A stretch of DNA of 64,000 nucleotides, taken from positions 1-64,000 of the forward strand of contig NZ_JWTB01000003.1 in the NCBI RefSeq assembly GCF_000813845.1, written 5' to 3'. The notes under the pieces were generated by a model, which was not told where the DNA came from, searched no databases, and saw nothing but the letters and a program-made list of their open reading frames with translations. This document shows, one piece after another, positions 53,871-62,890 of this stretch. The translations under genes and the position numbers were made by a program. The stretch's first letter is position 1; the number at the start of each line of letters is the position of its first letter. The stretch comes from Pseudarthrobacter phenanthrenivorans. Its GTDB lineage: Bacteria > Actinomycetota > Actinomycetes > Actinomycetales > Micrococcaceae.

Positions 53871-54608
53871 CTACCCCATGGGGCGCCGCTGGGAGACCCA
53901 CACGGTGGCGGGCGCGTTGGGGCTGCCGGCGTCCGGGTTGGCCACGTGCAGGGTGCTGCCGAAGGCCTCTTCGGTCAGGCTGGCGGCGAATCCTGCGGCG
54001 GCCAGCCGCTCCTGCAGGGGTTCCAGTCCGCCGCCGTACTCGAAGCCCAGCCCCGCGCGGGATGGCCCGGACGCCGGACGCACCAGGAGGACCCCGCCGT
54101 TCTTGGCCGTGAAGTCGGCGGTTTCATCATTGTCCGGCACCGGGCGTGGCCGCGCTCCGATGTGCAGCAGCGTCCGGGCGGCAGCCTCGGGGTCGGCGGT
54201 GTACCAGACGCCGACGACGGCCAGCAAGGGGTCGGCGTCCGCGCACTGGGCAAAGTGGCCTGCTTTGTCCGCCATGAAGCTGAACCCGTCCGGCGCGCTG
54301 ATCCGGCAGGCCCCGCCGGCCGGAGCCAGCTCCGCAGGTCCGGTTCCGTCGTCCGGCGCGCCGTCCTCCTGCGCGGCCAGGTTGGTGCGGCGGGCAAACT
54401 CCGCCACGTCCCCCACCTCAACCGCAAACACTGTCTTGCCGTCCTGCCCGGATCCCGCCTCCGCGGGCTGCAGCACCAGGCGTCCTGACGCTGAATCGAA
54501 GACCTGGCGCCCGCCGTCGTCCTCTGTCTGGACCATCCCCAAGGCCGTGAGGAACTGCGTCCAGGACCCGGGGCGGGACGTGGAGTGGACGGGGCGGACT
54601 CGGAGCAT
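53871..54608 (-). CDS. VOC-superfamily protein (glyoxalase/bleomycin-resistance fold), two domains
   Basis: 245 residues with two paired beta-alpha-beta-beta-beta halves. The first contains FLTALGMVQTEDDGGRQVFDSASGRLVLQPAE and the second LLAVVGVWYTADPEAAARTLLHIGARPRPVPDN. Metal-binding residues are not obvious. The function is unknown. It probably shares a transcript with the NUDIX-like gene downstream. Confidence 0.8.
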   Translation of the reverse strand: MLRVRPVHSTSRPGSWTQFLTALGMVQTEDDGGRQVFDSASGRLVLQPAEAGSGQDGKTVFAVEVGDVAEFARRTNLAAQEDGAPDDGTGPAELAPAGGACRISAPDGFSFMADKAGHFAQCADADPLLAVVGVWYTADPEAAARTLLHIGARPRPVPDNDETADFTAKNGGVLLVRPASGPSRAGLGFEYGGGLEPLQERLAAAGFAASLTEEAFGSTLHVANPDAGSPNAPATVWVSQRRPMG

Positions 54609-54714
54609 GGCGTTGTCCTAGGGTGGGGAACTGGTCTGTAGGGGCAATGATGCCACGTGGAGCGGCGCTGCACACGGGGCTTGTGGACGGGGTTTTCAGC
54701 GGCAGAATTAGGCC

Positions 54715-55332
54715 ATGGCCGAAGACCTTGAGGAACTGCTGGTGCCCGATGCCGCCGCCTGGCGCGCCTGGCTGGAGGAGAACCACGCCACCAGCCCGGG
54801 AGTGTGGCTGGTCCTGCACAAAAAGGGCGGGACGGTGACCAGCCTGGATTATCCGGCGGCCCTTGACGAGGCCCTGTGCTTTGGCTGGATCGACGGACAG
54901 TTGCGCCGCCGGGACGGCGAAAGCTCCTTCCAGCGGATGACGCCGCGGCGCCCCCGCAGCGTCTGGTCCGCCCGGAACGTGGGCCACATCGCCAGGCTGG
55001 AGGAGGCAGGGAAAATGACCGACGCCGGCCGCGCCGCAGTTGCCGCTGCAAAGGCCGACGGCCGGTGGGACGCAGCATACGGCGGCCAGGCCGATGTGCA
55101 GGTCCCGGCAGACCTCGCCGCCGCCATCGCTGCCAACCCGGCGGCGCAGGCGATGTTCGACGTCCTCACCAAAACCAACCTGTTCGCCCTGGTCTACCGC
55201 ACCAACTCGGCAAAGCAGGCCGCCACCCGGGAACGCCGGATTGCAGGGTTCGTGGACATGCTGGCGCGGGGGGAGACGCCGTTTCCGCAGAAGAAGCGGC
55301 CTGCCGGGGTGGACCCGGAGCCCGCGGGGTAA
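54715..55332 (+). CDS. YdeI/OmpD-associated-family protein
   Basis: 205 residues. The segments FGWIDGQLRRRDGESSFQRMTPRRPRSVWSARNVGHIARLEEAGKMTDAGRAAV and KTNLFALVYRTNSAKQAATRERRIAGFVDMLARGETPFP are characteristic of the YdeI-like family, a few members of which affect sensitivity to bacteriocins or antimicrobial peptides. It has no membrane segment. It is divergent from the VOC gene. Confidence 0.9.
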   Translation: MAEDLEELLVPDAAAWRAWLEENHATSPGVWLVLHKKGGTVTSLDYPAALDEALCFGWIDGQLRRRDGESSFQRMTPRRPRSVWSARNVGHIARLEEAGKMTDAGRAAVAAAKADGRWDAAYGGQADVQVPADLAAAIAANPAAQAMFDVLTKTNLFALVYRTNSAKQAATRERRIAGFVDMLARGETPFPQKKRPAGVDPEPAG

Positions 55333-55450
55333 CGTCATACGGTTGGGGTGCCGGGAGCGGAACCGGTAAACTCGATGGTTCACTTGCGCTGGTGCCGTTC
55401 CCCGATCCGGGGGACGGCATTTGTGCATTCAGCGACGGATCGACACCACC

Positions 55451-57130
55451 ATGCCCCCCACCCTCCCCCGAACAGTCCTTGCCGCCCTTCGGCGCCGCCC
55501 GTTCCTGTGGTCCGCGGTAGCCGCCGTGGCAGTCCTGGCCCTGGCCGTTTCGCTGGTGCTTGCCGGAAACGGGCAGGAAGGCCGGCAGGATGGGGCCCGG
55601 CCCGGACCTGCCGGTTCCCCTGCCGCCCCCTCCGGCCCGCCACCCCCGGAAACCGCTCCGGGTGAGGGGCCCGGTTACCGGCCCGCCTACCACCTCACCC
55701 CGGACCAGCGCTGGATGAACGATCCCCAGCGGCCCTTCTTCCTGGACGGGCTGTGGCACTACTACTACCTCTACAACGCCGACTACCCCGAGGGAAACGG
55801 CACCGAATGGTTCCACGCCACCAGCACGGACCTGGTGCACTGGAAGAACGAGGGCGTCGCCATCCGGAAATTCCGCAACGGCCTGGGCGATATCGAGACC
55901 GGCTCCGCGGTGGTGGACGCCGAGGGCACGGCGGGATTCGGCAAGGGGGCGGTCATCGCGGTCCTGACCCAGCAGCATGACGGCGTCCAGCGCCAGTCCC
56001 TGTTCTATTCCACGGACAAGGGCTACAGCTTCCAAAGCTACGGGCAGAACCCGGTGATGGAGAACCCCGGCGCCGAGCATTGGCGGGACCCGAGGATTGT
56101 CCGCGACGACGCCAACAACCAGTGGCTGATGCTGCTCGCCGAAGGGTCGAAGATCGGCTTCTACACGTCCAAAGACCTTAAACAGTGGACGTATGTGTCC
56201 GGATTCCGGCAGGACGGCCTGGGCATCCTCGAATGCCCCGACTTCTTCCAGATGGACGTTGACGGCGACCCCGCCAAACGCACCTGGGTCCTGGCCGCCA
56301 GCGCCAACGGCTCCGCCGAGGGCCGCACCACCGGCCTGGCGTACTGGACCGGCAGCTTCGACGGGAAGGCCTTCACCCCGGCGGGCGGGCACCAATGGCT
56401 CGACGGCGGAGCGGACTTCTACGCCGCCGTCACCTGGGACGATCCCCGGCTTCCCGACGCCCAGCGGAAGGCATCCCGCCACGCCATCGGCTGGATGAAC
56501 AACTGGGCGTACGCACGGCAACTGCCCCCGACGGACTGGCACGGGGCCGCGTCGGTGGTCCGCGACCTCCGCCTGGAATCGGGCAGCGGCCGCCCCGTGC
56601 TGGCATCGTCCCCCACCGCGGCGCTGGCGTCGCTGGAAGGGGAGGCGGCCCAGGTGCCCGGCGGTGACTTGGGCGACGGGAGGGAACTTCCAGTGCCGGA
56701 CAGCGGAGCCTTCAAGGCCGAGGTCGAACTGGCAAGACCTGCCAGCGGGACCGGTGAGGCCAGGCTCCTCCTGCAGAGCGGGGGCACCACCTACGCCACG
56801 GTCGGCTACGACTTCACGACGGGACGCGCGTTCGTGCTCCGGGACGGCGACGCCGTGGCCGGGGGCAAGGACCGGCAGGGCGGCTCCGGCGTGGACGACA
56901 GCTACCGCGCGGCCCGGTCCGTGGAGGTCCGGCCCGCCGGGGACACCGTGCGCCTGACCGTGTTCGTGGACCGGTCCTCGGTGGAGGTCTTCGTGGCCGG
57001 GCAGGCGCTGACGTCGCTCGTGTTCCCGCCGCCGGGCCACCGGGAGGCGCGCCTGGCAACGGACGCCGGGGTGCAGCTCAAGGGCGGCACCGTCACTGCG
57101 CTGGCCGGCATCCGCCAGCCGTCCAGCTAG
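55451..57130 (+). CDS. Membrane-anchored GH32 glycoside hydrolase (levanase/fructanase type)
   Basis: 559 residues from ATG 55451. A single N-terminal membrane helix (FLWSAVAAVAVLALAVSLVLA) and a Gly/Pro linker are followed by the five-bladed propeller of GH32. The nucleophile Asp91 is in WMNDPQ, the transition-state Asp213 in HWRDPRIV and the acid/base Glu261 in LECPDFF. The C-terminal beta-sandwich includes DRSSVEVFVAGQALTSLVF. It should hydrolyse beta-fructosides (levan, inulin or sucrose) outside the cell. The segment KFRNGLGDIETGSAVVD is typical of extracellular levanases. The start lacks a good ribosome-binding site. Its stop overlaps that of the convergent GH76 gene. Confidence 0.92.
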   Translation: MPPTLPRTVLAALRRRPFLWSAVAAVAVLALAVSLVLAGNGQEGRQDGARPGPAGSPAAPSGPPPPETAPGEGPGYRPAYHLTPDQRWMNDPQRPFFLDGLWHYYYLYNADYPEGNGTEWFHATSTDLVHWKNEGVAIRKFRNGLGDIETGSAVVDAEGTAGFGKGAVIAVLTQQHDGVQRQSLFYSTDKGYSFQSYGQNPVMENPGAEHWRDPRIVRDDANNQWLMLLAEGSKIGFYTSKDLKQWTYVSGFRQDGLGILECPDFFQMDVDGDPAKRTWVLAASANGSAEGRTTGLAYWTGSFDGKAFTPAGGHQWLDGGADFYAAVTWDDPRLPDAQRKASRHAIGWMNNWAYARQLPPTDWHGAASVVRDLRLESGSGRPVLASSPTAALASLEGEAAQVPGGDLGDGRELPVPDSGAFKAEVELARPASGTGEARLLLQSGGTTYATVGYDFTTGRAFVLRDGDAVAGGKDRQGGSGVDDSYRAARSVEVRPAGDTVRLTVFVDRSSVEVFVAGQALTSLVFPPPGHREARLATDAGVQLKGGTVTALAGIRQPSS

Positions 57131-58410
57131 GCGGCCGGCCGCCCCGCCGCACTGACCGACGCCGCGGCCTCAAGGGTCATCCAGGCCTGGAGCTGAGTGG
57201 AAAGCTCGACGGCGGCTCCCTGCGGATACGTCGCGGCCGCCGGTTGGGAGGCATGCATGGAAAAGATGCTGCTGGTGGCCAGCCGCGCGCCTGCTTCCTC
57301 CGTGCCGACGGCTCGACGGCCGGACCAGAATGCCTCCGCGGTGTCCGTCACCAGCCGGGCTGCGGTGGCCCGTGTTGGGCCGGGGAGCCGGGGGTCCACT
57401 GCGGCGAGCGCCAGGTAGCGGCAGAGGATCCCTGTAAACAGGCCGCCGTCGCCGGTTCCGTCGCAGCGGAGCACGCTGCCCTGCACCGCGCTCGCTTCCC
57501 GGACGGTAAGCCTGCGCCGCACGGACTCAATCAACACCGCGGCCCGGGCCAGGTTCGCGTCGCCGCCCACTTCCAGCAGGGCCCCCAGCACCGGCCCCTG
57601 GTTGTACGTGTAGACGGCGCGCTCCAGCACCACCTCGCCGGCGGCGTTCAGGCGCGCGCCGTCCAGGTACAGCTCCTGGTCGGGGTCGAAAAGGGTGGCG
57701 TCCAGCCAGTCCAGCAATGCCTGGGCCTTGGCCTGCCGGCCGGTACGGGCGTAGAACAGGGCTACCGGCGCCGTGGCCGGGGTGTTCTTGAAGTCCCGCT
57801 TCTTGCTCCAGAACGCGCCGCCGCCCAGGTCGTCGGTGCAGGCGGCATCAAACTGGAGCGTGAGCGATGCGCGGACGGCTGCGTTGCGGCGGCGGCCCGG
57901 ACGCCGGCTCTCCTCGGCAAGGCGGTCCAGCCGCAGGGTGGCCAGGGCAAGCCACGCCATGTCGTCGTAGTAGTTGTTGACGAAGGTCAGGGCGTTACGG
58001 AGACGGATTCCGGTGACCAGGCGTGAGGCCAAATGCCCCGCGCTGGGCCGGTCCGGGCCGTTGAACCGGGCCGCCGGAGTGGCGCCTCCGCCAAGCTCCC
58101 GGCGCCCGGCGTCCACCAGGCAGTCCACATAGTGCGCCTGCCACCAGTAGTGCCATGGCAGGACCAGTGCTGCGGCAGGCCTGGCACGCCGCAGGGCTGC
58201 CAGCCACCACGGCGCAGGTTGGCTGCCCGGATCCTGCGCCGGCACCGAAGGGCTGTCCTGCCGCGCCGGTTGACTGCCCTGCCACAGGATGGCGCCGAGG
58301 TGGGTTCCCGGCAGGAACAGCAGCTTCCGGCCGAACAGCGCGGTCACGGACCTGGCCGCGTGGTTCGCCTTCTCCTGCCATCCGCCGTGGTCGGTGCTCA
58401 TGGACGTCAT
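57127..58410 (-). CDS. GH76-family glycoside hydrolase-like protein, cytosolic
   Basis: 427 residues from ATG 58410 (GGGTGG upstream). The (alpha/alpha)6 GH76 pattern is visible: [16 protein letters not shown], the double Asp in [17 protein letters not shown] (Asp149-Asp150), [29 protein letters not shown] and [17 protein letters not shown]76 enzymes cut alpha-1,6-mannan; bacterial versions are usually exported, but no signal peptide is visible here. It may act on intracellular oligosaccharides. It converges with the GH32 gene, sharing 4 bp. Confidence 0.9.
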   Translation of the reverse strand: MTSMSTDHGGWQEKANHAARSVTALFGRKLLFLPGTHLGAILWQGSQPARQDSPSVPAQDPGSQPAPWWLAALRRARPAAALVLPWHYWWQAHYVDCLVDAGRRELGGGATPAARFNGPDRPSAGHLASRLVTGIRLRNALTFVNNYYDDMAWLALATLRLDRLAEESRRPGRRRNAAVRASLTLQFDAACTDDLGGGAFWSKKRDFKNTPATAPVALFYARTGRQAKAQALLDWLDATLFDPDQELYLDGARLNAAGEVVLERAVYTYNQGPVLGALLEVGGDANLARAAVLIESVRRRLTVREASAVQGSVLRCDGTGDGGLFTGILCRYLALAAVDPRLPGPTRATAARLVTDTAEAFWSGRRAVGTEEAGARLATSSIFSMHASQPAAATYPQGAAVELSTQLQAWMTLEAAASVSAAGRPAA

Positions 58411-58482
58411 GCCGTCCACCCTAACGGGGGCACCCCCGCGTTCTTCGCCCGTGGCCCCAAAGGGTGCGGGCGCGCCGGATTT

Positions 58483-58502
58483 CAGTTAACATTCATTAAC
58501 TG
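58483..58502. promoter_or_regulatory. 7-6-7 inverted repeat, candidate operator of the SDR/acyl-CoA dehydrogenase operon
   Basis: CAGTTAA (58483-58489) and TTAACTG (58496-58502) around CATTCA, in an AT-rich island 46 bp before the SDR start. TetR regulators of acyl-CoA catabolism often bind sites of this look. Confidence 0.6.
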
Positions 58503-58548
58503 TTGCCCGACGCCGCGCCGCGGCATGGGGACGCATCAAGGAGGATGT

Positions 58549-59343
58549 ATGGACATTGCAGGCAGCGTCGCACTGGTGACAGGCGGCGCCTCCGGGCTGG
58601 GGGCAGCCACGGCACGCAGGCTGTTCGACGACGGCGCCTCCGTAGTGCTCGTTGACCTCCCCTCCTCTGCCGGGCAGGCCATGGCAGAGACACTGAACGC
58701 CCGCGCCGCGGCCGGCCAGTCCGCCGCCTTCGCGCCGGCGGACGTGACGGACGAGGCGGACGTCCACGCCGCCGTCGGGACCGCCGTCGGGTTGGGGCCG
58801 CTGCGGATCGTGGTGAATTGCGCCGGCATCGCCACCCCCGGGAAGGTGCTGGGCCGCGACGGCGTGCTGCCCCTGGAAACGTTCAGCCGGGTGGTCCAGG
58901 TGAACCTGATTGGCACCTTCAACGTCCTGCGCCTGGCGGCCGAAGCCATGGTGGGCACCGAACCCGCCGTCACCGCCCTCGGCGGTCCCGAACGCGGCGT
59001 CATCATCAACACCGCCTCCGTTGCTGCTTTCGACGGGCAGATCGGACAGCCCGCCTATTCAGCCTCCAAGGGTGCCGTGGCTGCCATGACGCTGCCCCTG
59101 GCGCGGGAGCTGGCGCGCTCGCTGGTCCGGGTGGTCACCATCGCGCCGGGCATCTTCGAAACCCCCATGATGGCGGGCCTGCCGCAGGAGGCGCAGGATT
59201 CCCTGGGCGCCCAGGTTCCGCACCCTTCCCGGCTGGGAAAGCCCGCGGAATACGCCAACCTGGTGGCGCACATCGTGGACAACGCCATGCTGAACGGTGA
59301 AACCATCCGCCTGGACGGCGCCATCCGGATGGGACCGAAATGA
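58549..59343 (+). CDS. SDR-family oxidoreductase, 3-hydroxyacyl-CoA dehydrogenase-like
   Basis: 264 residues; AAGGAGG precedes the ATG. The Rossmann motif GGASGLGA is near residue 15, NCAGIA and the catalytic Ser/Tyr/Lys ([21 protein letters not shown]) are present, and [10 protein letters not shown] follows. The pattern is that of type-II 3-hydroxyacyl-CoA dehydrogenases (HSD17B10-like), which oxidise 2-methyl-3-hydroxybutyryl-CoA and related acyl-CoAs. It overlaps the downstream acyl-CoA dehydrogenase by 4 bp, supporting a joint acyl-CoA or branched-chain amino-acid catabolic role. Confidence 0.93.
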   Translation: MDIAGSVALVTGGASGLGAATARRLFDDGASVVLVDLPSSAGQAMAETLNARAAAGQSAAFAPADVTDEADVHAAVGTAVGLGPLRIVVNCAGIATPGKVLGRDGVLPLETFSRVVQVNLIGTFNVLRLAAEAMVGTEPAVTALGGPERGVIINTASVAAFDGQIGQPAYSASKGAVAAMTLPLARELARSLVRVVTIAPGIFETPMMAGLPQEAQDSLGAQVPHPSRLGKPAEYANLVAHIVDNAMLNGETIRLDGAIRMGPK

Positions 59344-60545
59344 GCGCGCAGGGCATCCGCCAGCTGCCGTCCGCGGACTTCTTCGCCGTCGAATCGATGC
59401 TCGGCCAGGCCGAACGGAACAAGCTGGCCGAACTCCGGGACTTCCTCGCCGCCGAGGTCGCGCCGCACGCCGCCGACTGGTGGAACAAGGCCGAATTCCC
59501 TGCCCACATCCTCCCCAAGCTCGCCGCCCTGGAACTGAGCACCCCCACCCACCGGGGATACAGCCACCTCTTCGCCGGCCTGGTCATCGCCGAAATAACA
59601 CGGGTGGACACTTCGCTTGCCACGTTCTTCCTGGTCCACCACGACCTCTTCGTCGAGTCGCTGCACACCTTTGGCAGCACAGACCAGAAGGAACGGCTCC
59701 TGGCGGACGCCTCGGAACTGCGCACCACCGGTGCCTTCGCCCTGACCGAACCCCTGCATGGCTCCGACGTGGCCGGCGGGCTGGAGACGCGGGCCCGGCG
59801 GATCTCCTCCAGCACCGGAGAAGCGGACGACGACGGCGACACCTGGGTGCTCAACGGCGCCAAGCGGTGGATCGGCAACGGGACGTTCTGCGACTACATG
59901 CTGGTGTGGGCGCGGGACGAGGCGGACGGCTCCGTGCGCGGCTTCATCGTGGACGCCACCCTGCCGGGGGTCAGCCGGAGCAGGATCGAGAACAAGATCG
60001 CCCTGCGCACCGTCCAGAACGCCGACATCGTGTTCCAGGACGTCCGGGTGCCCGAAGCGGACCGGTTCAGCGGGATCAGCAGCTTCGAGGACACGAAGGA
60101 GCTGCTCCGCAGCTCCCGCATCATGGTGGCCTGGCAGACGGTGGGCCAGCAGCTGGCCGCGTTCGACGTCGCCCGGCAGTACGCCGTCGAACGCTATCAG
60201 TTCGGCCGCCCGCTGGCACACTTCCAACTCATCCAGCAGCAACTGGTGACCATGCTGGGCAACACCGTGGCCAGCATGTCCATGATGGCAGGAATCGCCA
60301 GGCTGCAGGACGCCGGCGGGGCCGGCATGCCGCAGGTGGCCCTGGCCAAGTCCTACCTCAGCGCCCGGATGCGGGAAACCGTGGCCCTGGGCCGTTCCAT
60401 CCTGGGCGGAAACGGCATCGTCACCGACTACCGGATGGCAAAGATTTTCGCCGACGCCGAGGCCATCTACACCTATGAGGGCTCGTTCGAAGTGAACACC
60501 CTGATTGTGGGCAGGGCCATCACCGGAATCTCGGCCATCTCCTAA
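59340..60545 (+). CDS. Acyl-CoA dehydrogenase (glutaryl-CoA dehydrogenase-like)
   Basis: 401 residues. The ACAD signatures are [20 protein letters not shown] (FAD site) and [48 protein letters not shown] comes next, and the C-terminal [20 protein letters not shown] carries the catalytic Glu in the position used by glutaryl-CoA and isobutyryl-type enzymes. Electrons go to ETF. It is translationally coupled to the SDR by an ATGA overlap. Its stop codon overlaps that of the convergent DUF1684 gene. Confidence 0.94.
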   Translation: MSAQGIRQLPSADFFAVESMLGQAERNKLAELRDFLAAEVAPHAADWWNKAEFPAHILPKLAALELSTPTHRGYSHLFAGLVIAEITRVDTSLATFFLVHHDLFVESLHTFGSTDQKERLLADASELRTTGAFALTEPLHGSDVAGGLETRARRISSSTGEADDDGDTWVLNGAKRWIGNGTFCDYMLVWARDEADGSVRGFIVDATLPGVSRSRIENKIALRTVQNADIVFQDVRVPEADRFSGISSFEDTKELLRSSRIMVAWQTVGQQLAAFDVARQYAVERYQFGRPLAHFQLIQQQLVTMLGNTVASMSMMAGIARLQDAGGAGMPQVALAKSYLSARMRETVALGRSILGGNGIVTDYRMAKIFADAEAIYTYEGSFEVNTLIVGRAITGISAIS

Positions 60546-61396
60546 GCGGGATAGGGCTGCTTCTCGCCTGCCTCCACCCGGATATCGAGGCTGTTGTTCT
60601 TCACGGGCATGGGGCAGGTGCCGTACGGGGTGAAGGCGCTGGGGTAGTTGATGGTCCGGTTGAAGTCCAGGACAACGGACCCGTCCGGCCGGGGCCGGGG
60701 GAGCGAGAGCTTGCGCCAGTCGTCCGTGGTGTCGCCGTTGGTCTCGTCATGGAACGTGACGGTCAGGGCGCCAAGCTTTTCCTCTTCCGCCTGGAGCCGG
60801 AACTCGTGCCTGCTGCCCGGGAGGCGGAAGACCACCTCGCCCACCGAGCGGTGCATGCCGTCCACCAGCGGGTTCGCGGTGCCAATCGGCACGTCCACCG
60901 GGGCCGGGTAGGGCTCGAACCGCCCCACCACTTCCCACTCCGGGTTGTAGGGGTACGTGGGGACGCCCTCGAAACCCGTAAAGACCGGCGAGGCCGCATC
61001 CCGCGTGCGGACCGCATAGCGGCCGCCGCGCATGGCCAGTTCCACCACCACCTGGTTTCCTTCCGGGCCCCCGAACTGCACCCACATCAGCGATTCCTCA
61101 TCCGCCAGGACCGCGGAGATGGTGCCCTCCACCTTTTCCCCGGACTCCACCAGCGTGAGCCCGTCGGACGCGGTTGCAGTGAGGAACGCCGTGGTGGCCG
61201 GCGCCGAATCCGTGCCGTCCGTGGACCACAGGCCCGGAACAAGGTCAACGGTGGCCGGCGAGTCCTCGAGCCACTGGAACGAGGTGAGGGTGAGCCAGCC
61301 GTACGGGGCTGCCAGGGCCTTGTTGCGGTTGGCACGGAAGCGCTGCCAGCGCTCCTGCCGGGCGGTTGACGTGGCGGCGGCTGGGGTAGTGGTCAT
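60542..61396 (-). CDS. DUF1684-family protein
   Basis: 284 residues from ATG 61396, with GGAAGGAA upstream. The hallmark C-terminal segment LDFNRTINYPSAFTPYGTCPMPVKNNSLDIRVEAGEKQPY identifies DUF1684, together with PYGWLTLTSFQWLED near the start. No signal peptide. The function is unknown; the conserved Asn, Arg, Tyr and Cys residues suggest a binding pocket. Confidence 0.92.
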   Translation of the reverse strand: MTTTPAAATSTARQERWQRFRANRNKALAAPYGWLTLTSFQWLEDSPATVDLVPGLWSTDGTDSAPATTAFLTATASDGLTLVESGEKVEGTISAVLADEESLMWVQFGGPEGNQVVVELAMRGGRYAVRTRDAASPVFTGFEGVPTYPYNPEWEVVGRFEPYPAPVDVPIGTANPLVDGMHRSVGEVVFRLPGSRHEFRLQAEEEKLGALTVTFHDETNGDTTDDWRKLSLPRPRPDGSVVLDFNRTINYPSAFTPYGTCPMPVKNNSLDIRVEAGEKQPYPA

Positions 61397-61527
61397 GGTT
61401 CCTTCCGGTTGCATCTGCCCCCGCTACAACCGCGGCCCTTTCCCGTTCATTCCGGCTGCCGGTACCGGCCCGCGGGTATGTGCGGTGCGGACTGCCCGCC
61501 GGCCGTTACGGGGGGTAGCGTTCTGCC

Positions 61528-62214
61528 ATGAGGATCGCAGTTCTAGGTACAGGCACTGTAGGGCGGGCGCTGGCGGCAGCGTTCAGCAGGCTGGGACACG
61601 AGGTTGTCCTGGGGACGCGCGACCCCGGCGAAACAGCCGCCCGCAGTGCACCCGATGCCATGGGTGGACGGCCCTTCAATGAATGGCTGGAAAGCCACGG
61701 CGGCATCAGGCTGGCAACATTCGCGGACGCGGCAGGCAGCAGCGAACTGGTGGTCAACGCCACGAACGGAGCGGCATCGCTGGCAGCCCTGGCTGCGGCG
61801 GGTGAGGCGCGGCTGGCAGGGAAAATCCTGGTGGACGTGTCCAACCCGCTGGACTTCACGCAAGGGATGCCCCCGGTGCTGAACCCCGTGAACACGGAAA
61901 GCCTCGCCGAGCGCATCCAGCGGGCATTTCCCGAAGCCCGGGTGGTGAAGACGCTCAACACCATGAACGCCGGGCTGATGGTGGACCCACGGCGCCTGGC
62001 GGACGGGGAGCACTCCGTGTTCGTGTCCGGCGACGACTCCGACGCCAGGAAAACCGTCACCGGACTCCTGGCGGAGCTCGGCCACAAGGACATTATCGAC
62101 CTTGGCGACATCACCACCGCCCGCGGTGCCGAAATGGTCCTGCCGCTGTGGCTGCGGCTCTTCGGCGTGCTGGGAACCCCCGACTTCAACTTCAAGGTGG
62201 TCCGCGCGGGTTGA
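61528..62214 (+). CDS. NAD(P)-binding protein, F420-dependent NADP reductase-like
   Basis: 228 residues. The N-terminal nucleotide-binding pattern is IAVLGTGTVGRALAAAFSRLGHEVVLGTRDP. It is followed by DVSNPLDF, VKTLNTMNAGLMVDPRRL and VFVSGDDSDARKTVTGLLAELG, as in the Fno-like branch of the ProC/6-phosphogluconate-dehydrogenase superfamily. Whether it uses F420 is not decidable here; related proteins use other acceptors. It is followed closely by a membrane-protein gene. Confidence 0.88.
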   Translation: MRIAVLGTGTVGRALAAAFSRLGHEVVLGTRDPGETAARSAPDAMGGRPFNEWLESHGGIRLATFADAAGSSELVVNATNGAASLAALAAAGEARLAGKILVDVSNPLDFTQGMPPVLNPVNTESLAERIQRAFPEARVVKTLNTMNAGLMVDPRRLADGEHSVFVSGDDSDARKTVTGLLAELGHKDIIDLGDITTARGAEMVLPLWLRLFGVLGTPDFNFKVVRAG

Positions 62215-62236
62215 TTTGCCGGGGTTGAATGGGTGG

Positions 62237-62776
62237 GTGGACATCCTTGCAGGAGTGAACCGGGAATGGCTGGCGGCACTGACCTGGCTGGCTGCGCTTT
62301 GCGCCGGGGTGGCTGTGCTGCTTTGGCGCCGCCGCCGCCCCGACCTCGCAGCCCTGGCCGCCGTCGTCGTCTTCGCAGCGGTGAACGTCGGTGCCGGCAT
62401 CTACGTCCTGGACCATCTTGCCGACGGGCGCTGGGGCGGGGACGCGCACTCCAGGCTTGACCCGCCGTCGCTCTCCGGAGCGCCGGTGGTGGGCCAGTTC
62501 CTGCAGCCGCTCGACGCGGCAATGGCTGACCTGGCGGGAAGGGCCAACGATTTCATCGACTTCCAGGCCGCCTTGCCGGTGGCGCTCGGCTTTTTTGCGG
62601 CCGCAGGCTGGGCGCTGGCGGTCCTGGTGCCGGTGGGGCTGTGGGCCGCCGCCGTGCAGGCCCGGGAGGGCCGCCGCCGGAAGGCCGAGGCCGCCGCCGT
62701 GCAGCACGAGGTGGAAAAACTACGGGCTGAACTGGACGCGGTCAAACGCCACGTGGGGTACCGCGACATCTTTTGA
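62237..62776 (+). CDS. Hypothetical membrane protein
   Basis: 179 residues from GTG 62237. Three hydrophobic segments are visible: LAALTWLAALCAGVAVLLW, LAALAAVVVFAAVNVGAGIYVL and VALGFFAAAGWALAVLVPVGLWAAAV. They are followed by an Arg/Glu-rich coiled-coil-like tail (RRRKAEAAAVQHEVEKLRAELDAVKRHVG). The family is unknown to me. The reading frame continues upstream without a good start, so the exact N-terminus is uncertain. It lies 22 bp after the F420-reductase-like gene. Confidence 0.65.
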   Translation: MDILAGVNREWLAALTWLAALCAGVAVLLWRRRRPDLAALAAVVVFAAVNVGAGIYVLDHLADGRWGGDAHSRLDPPSLSGAPVVGQFLQPLDAAMADLAGRANDFIDFQAALPVALGFFAAAGWALAVLVPVGLWAAAVQAREGRRRKAEAAAVQHEVEKLRAELDAVKRHVGYRDIF

Positions 62777-62890
62777 GACGGATTCCACTGCGGCGCGGGA
62801 CCGGGGGTAGCATCTTTAGCTAGTAACGTGGCTCACAGTATCCAGCGCAGTGTACGAGCCAAGTCCCGAAACCCTCGAAAGATTGCTTCC

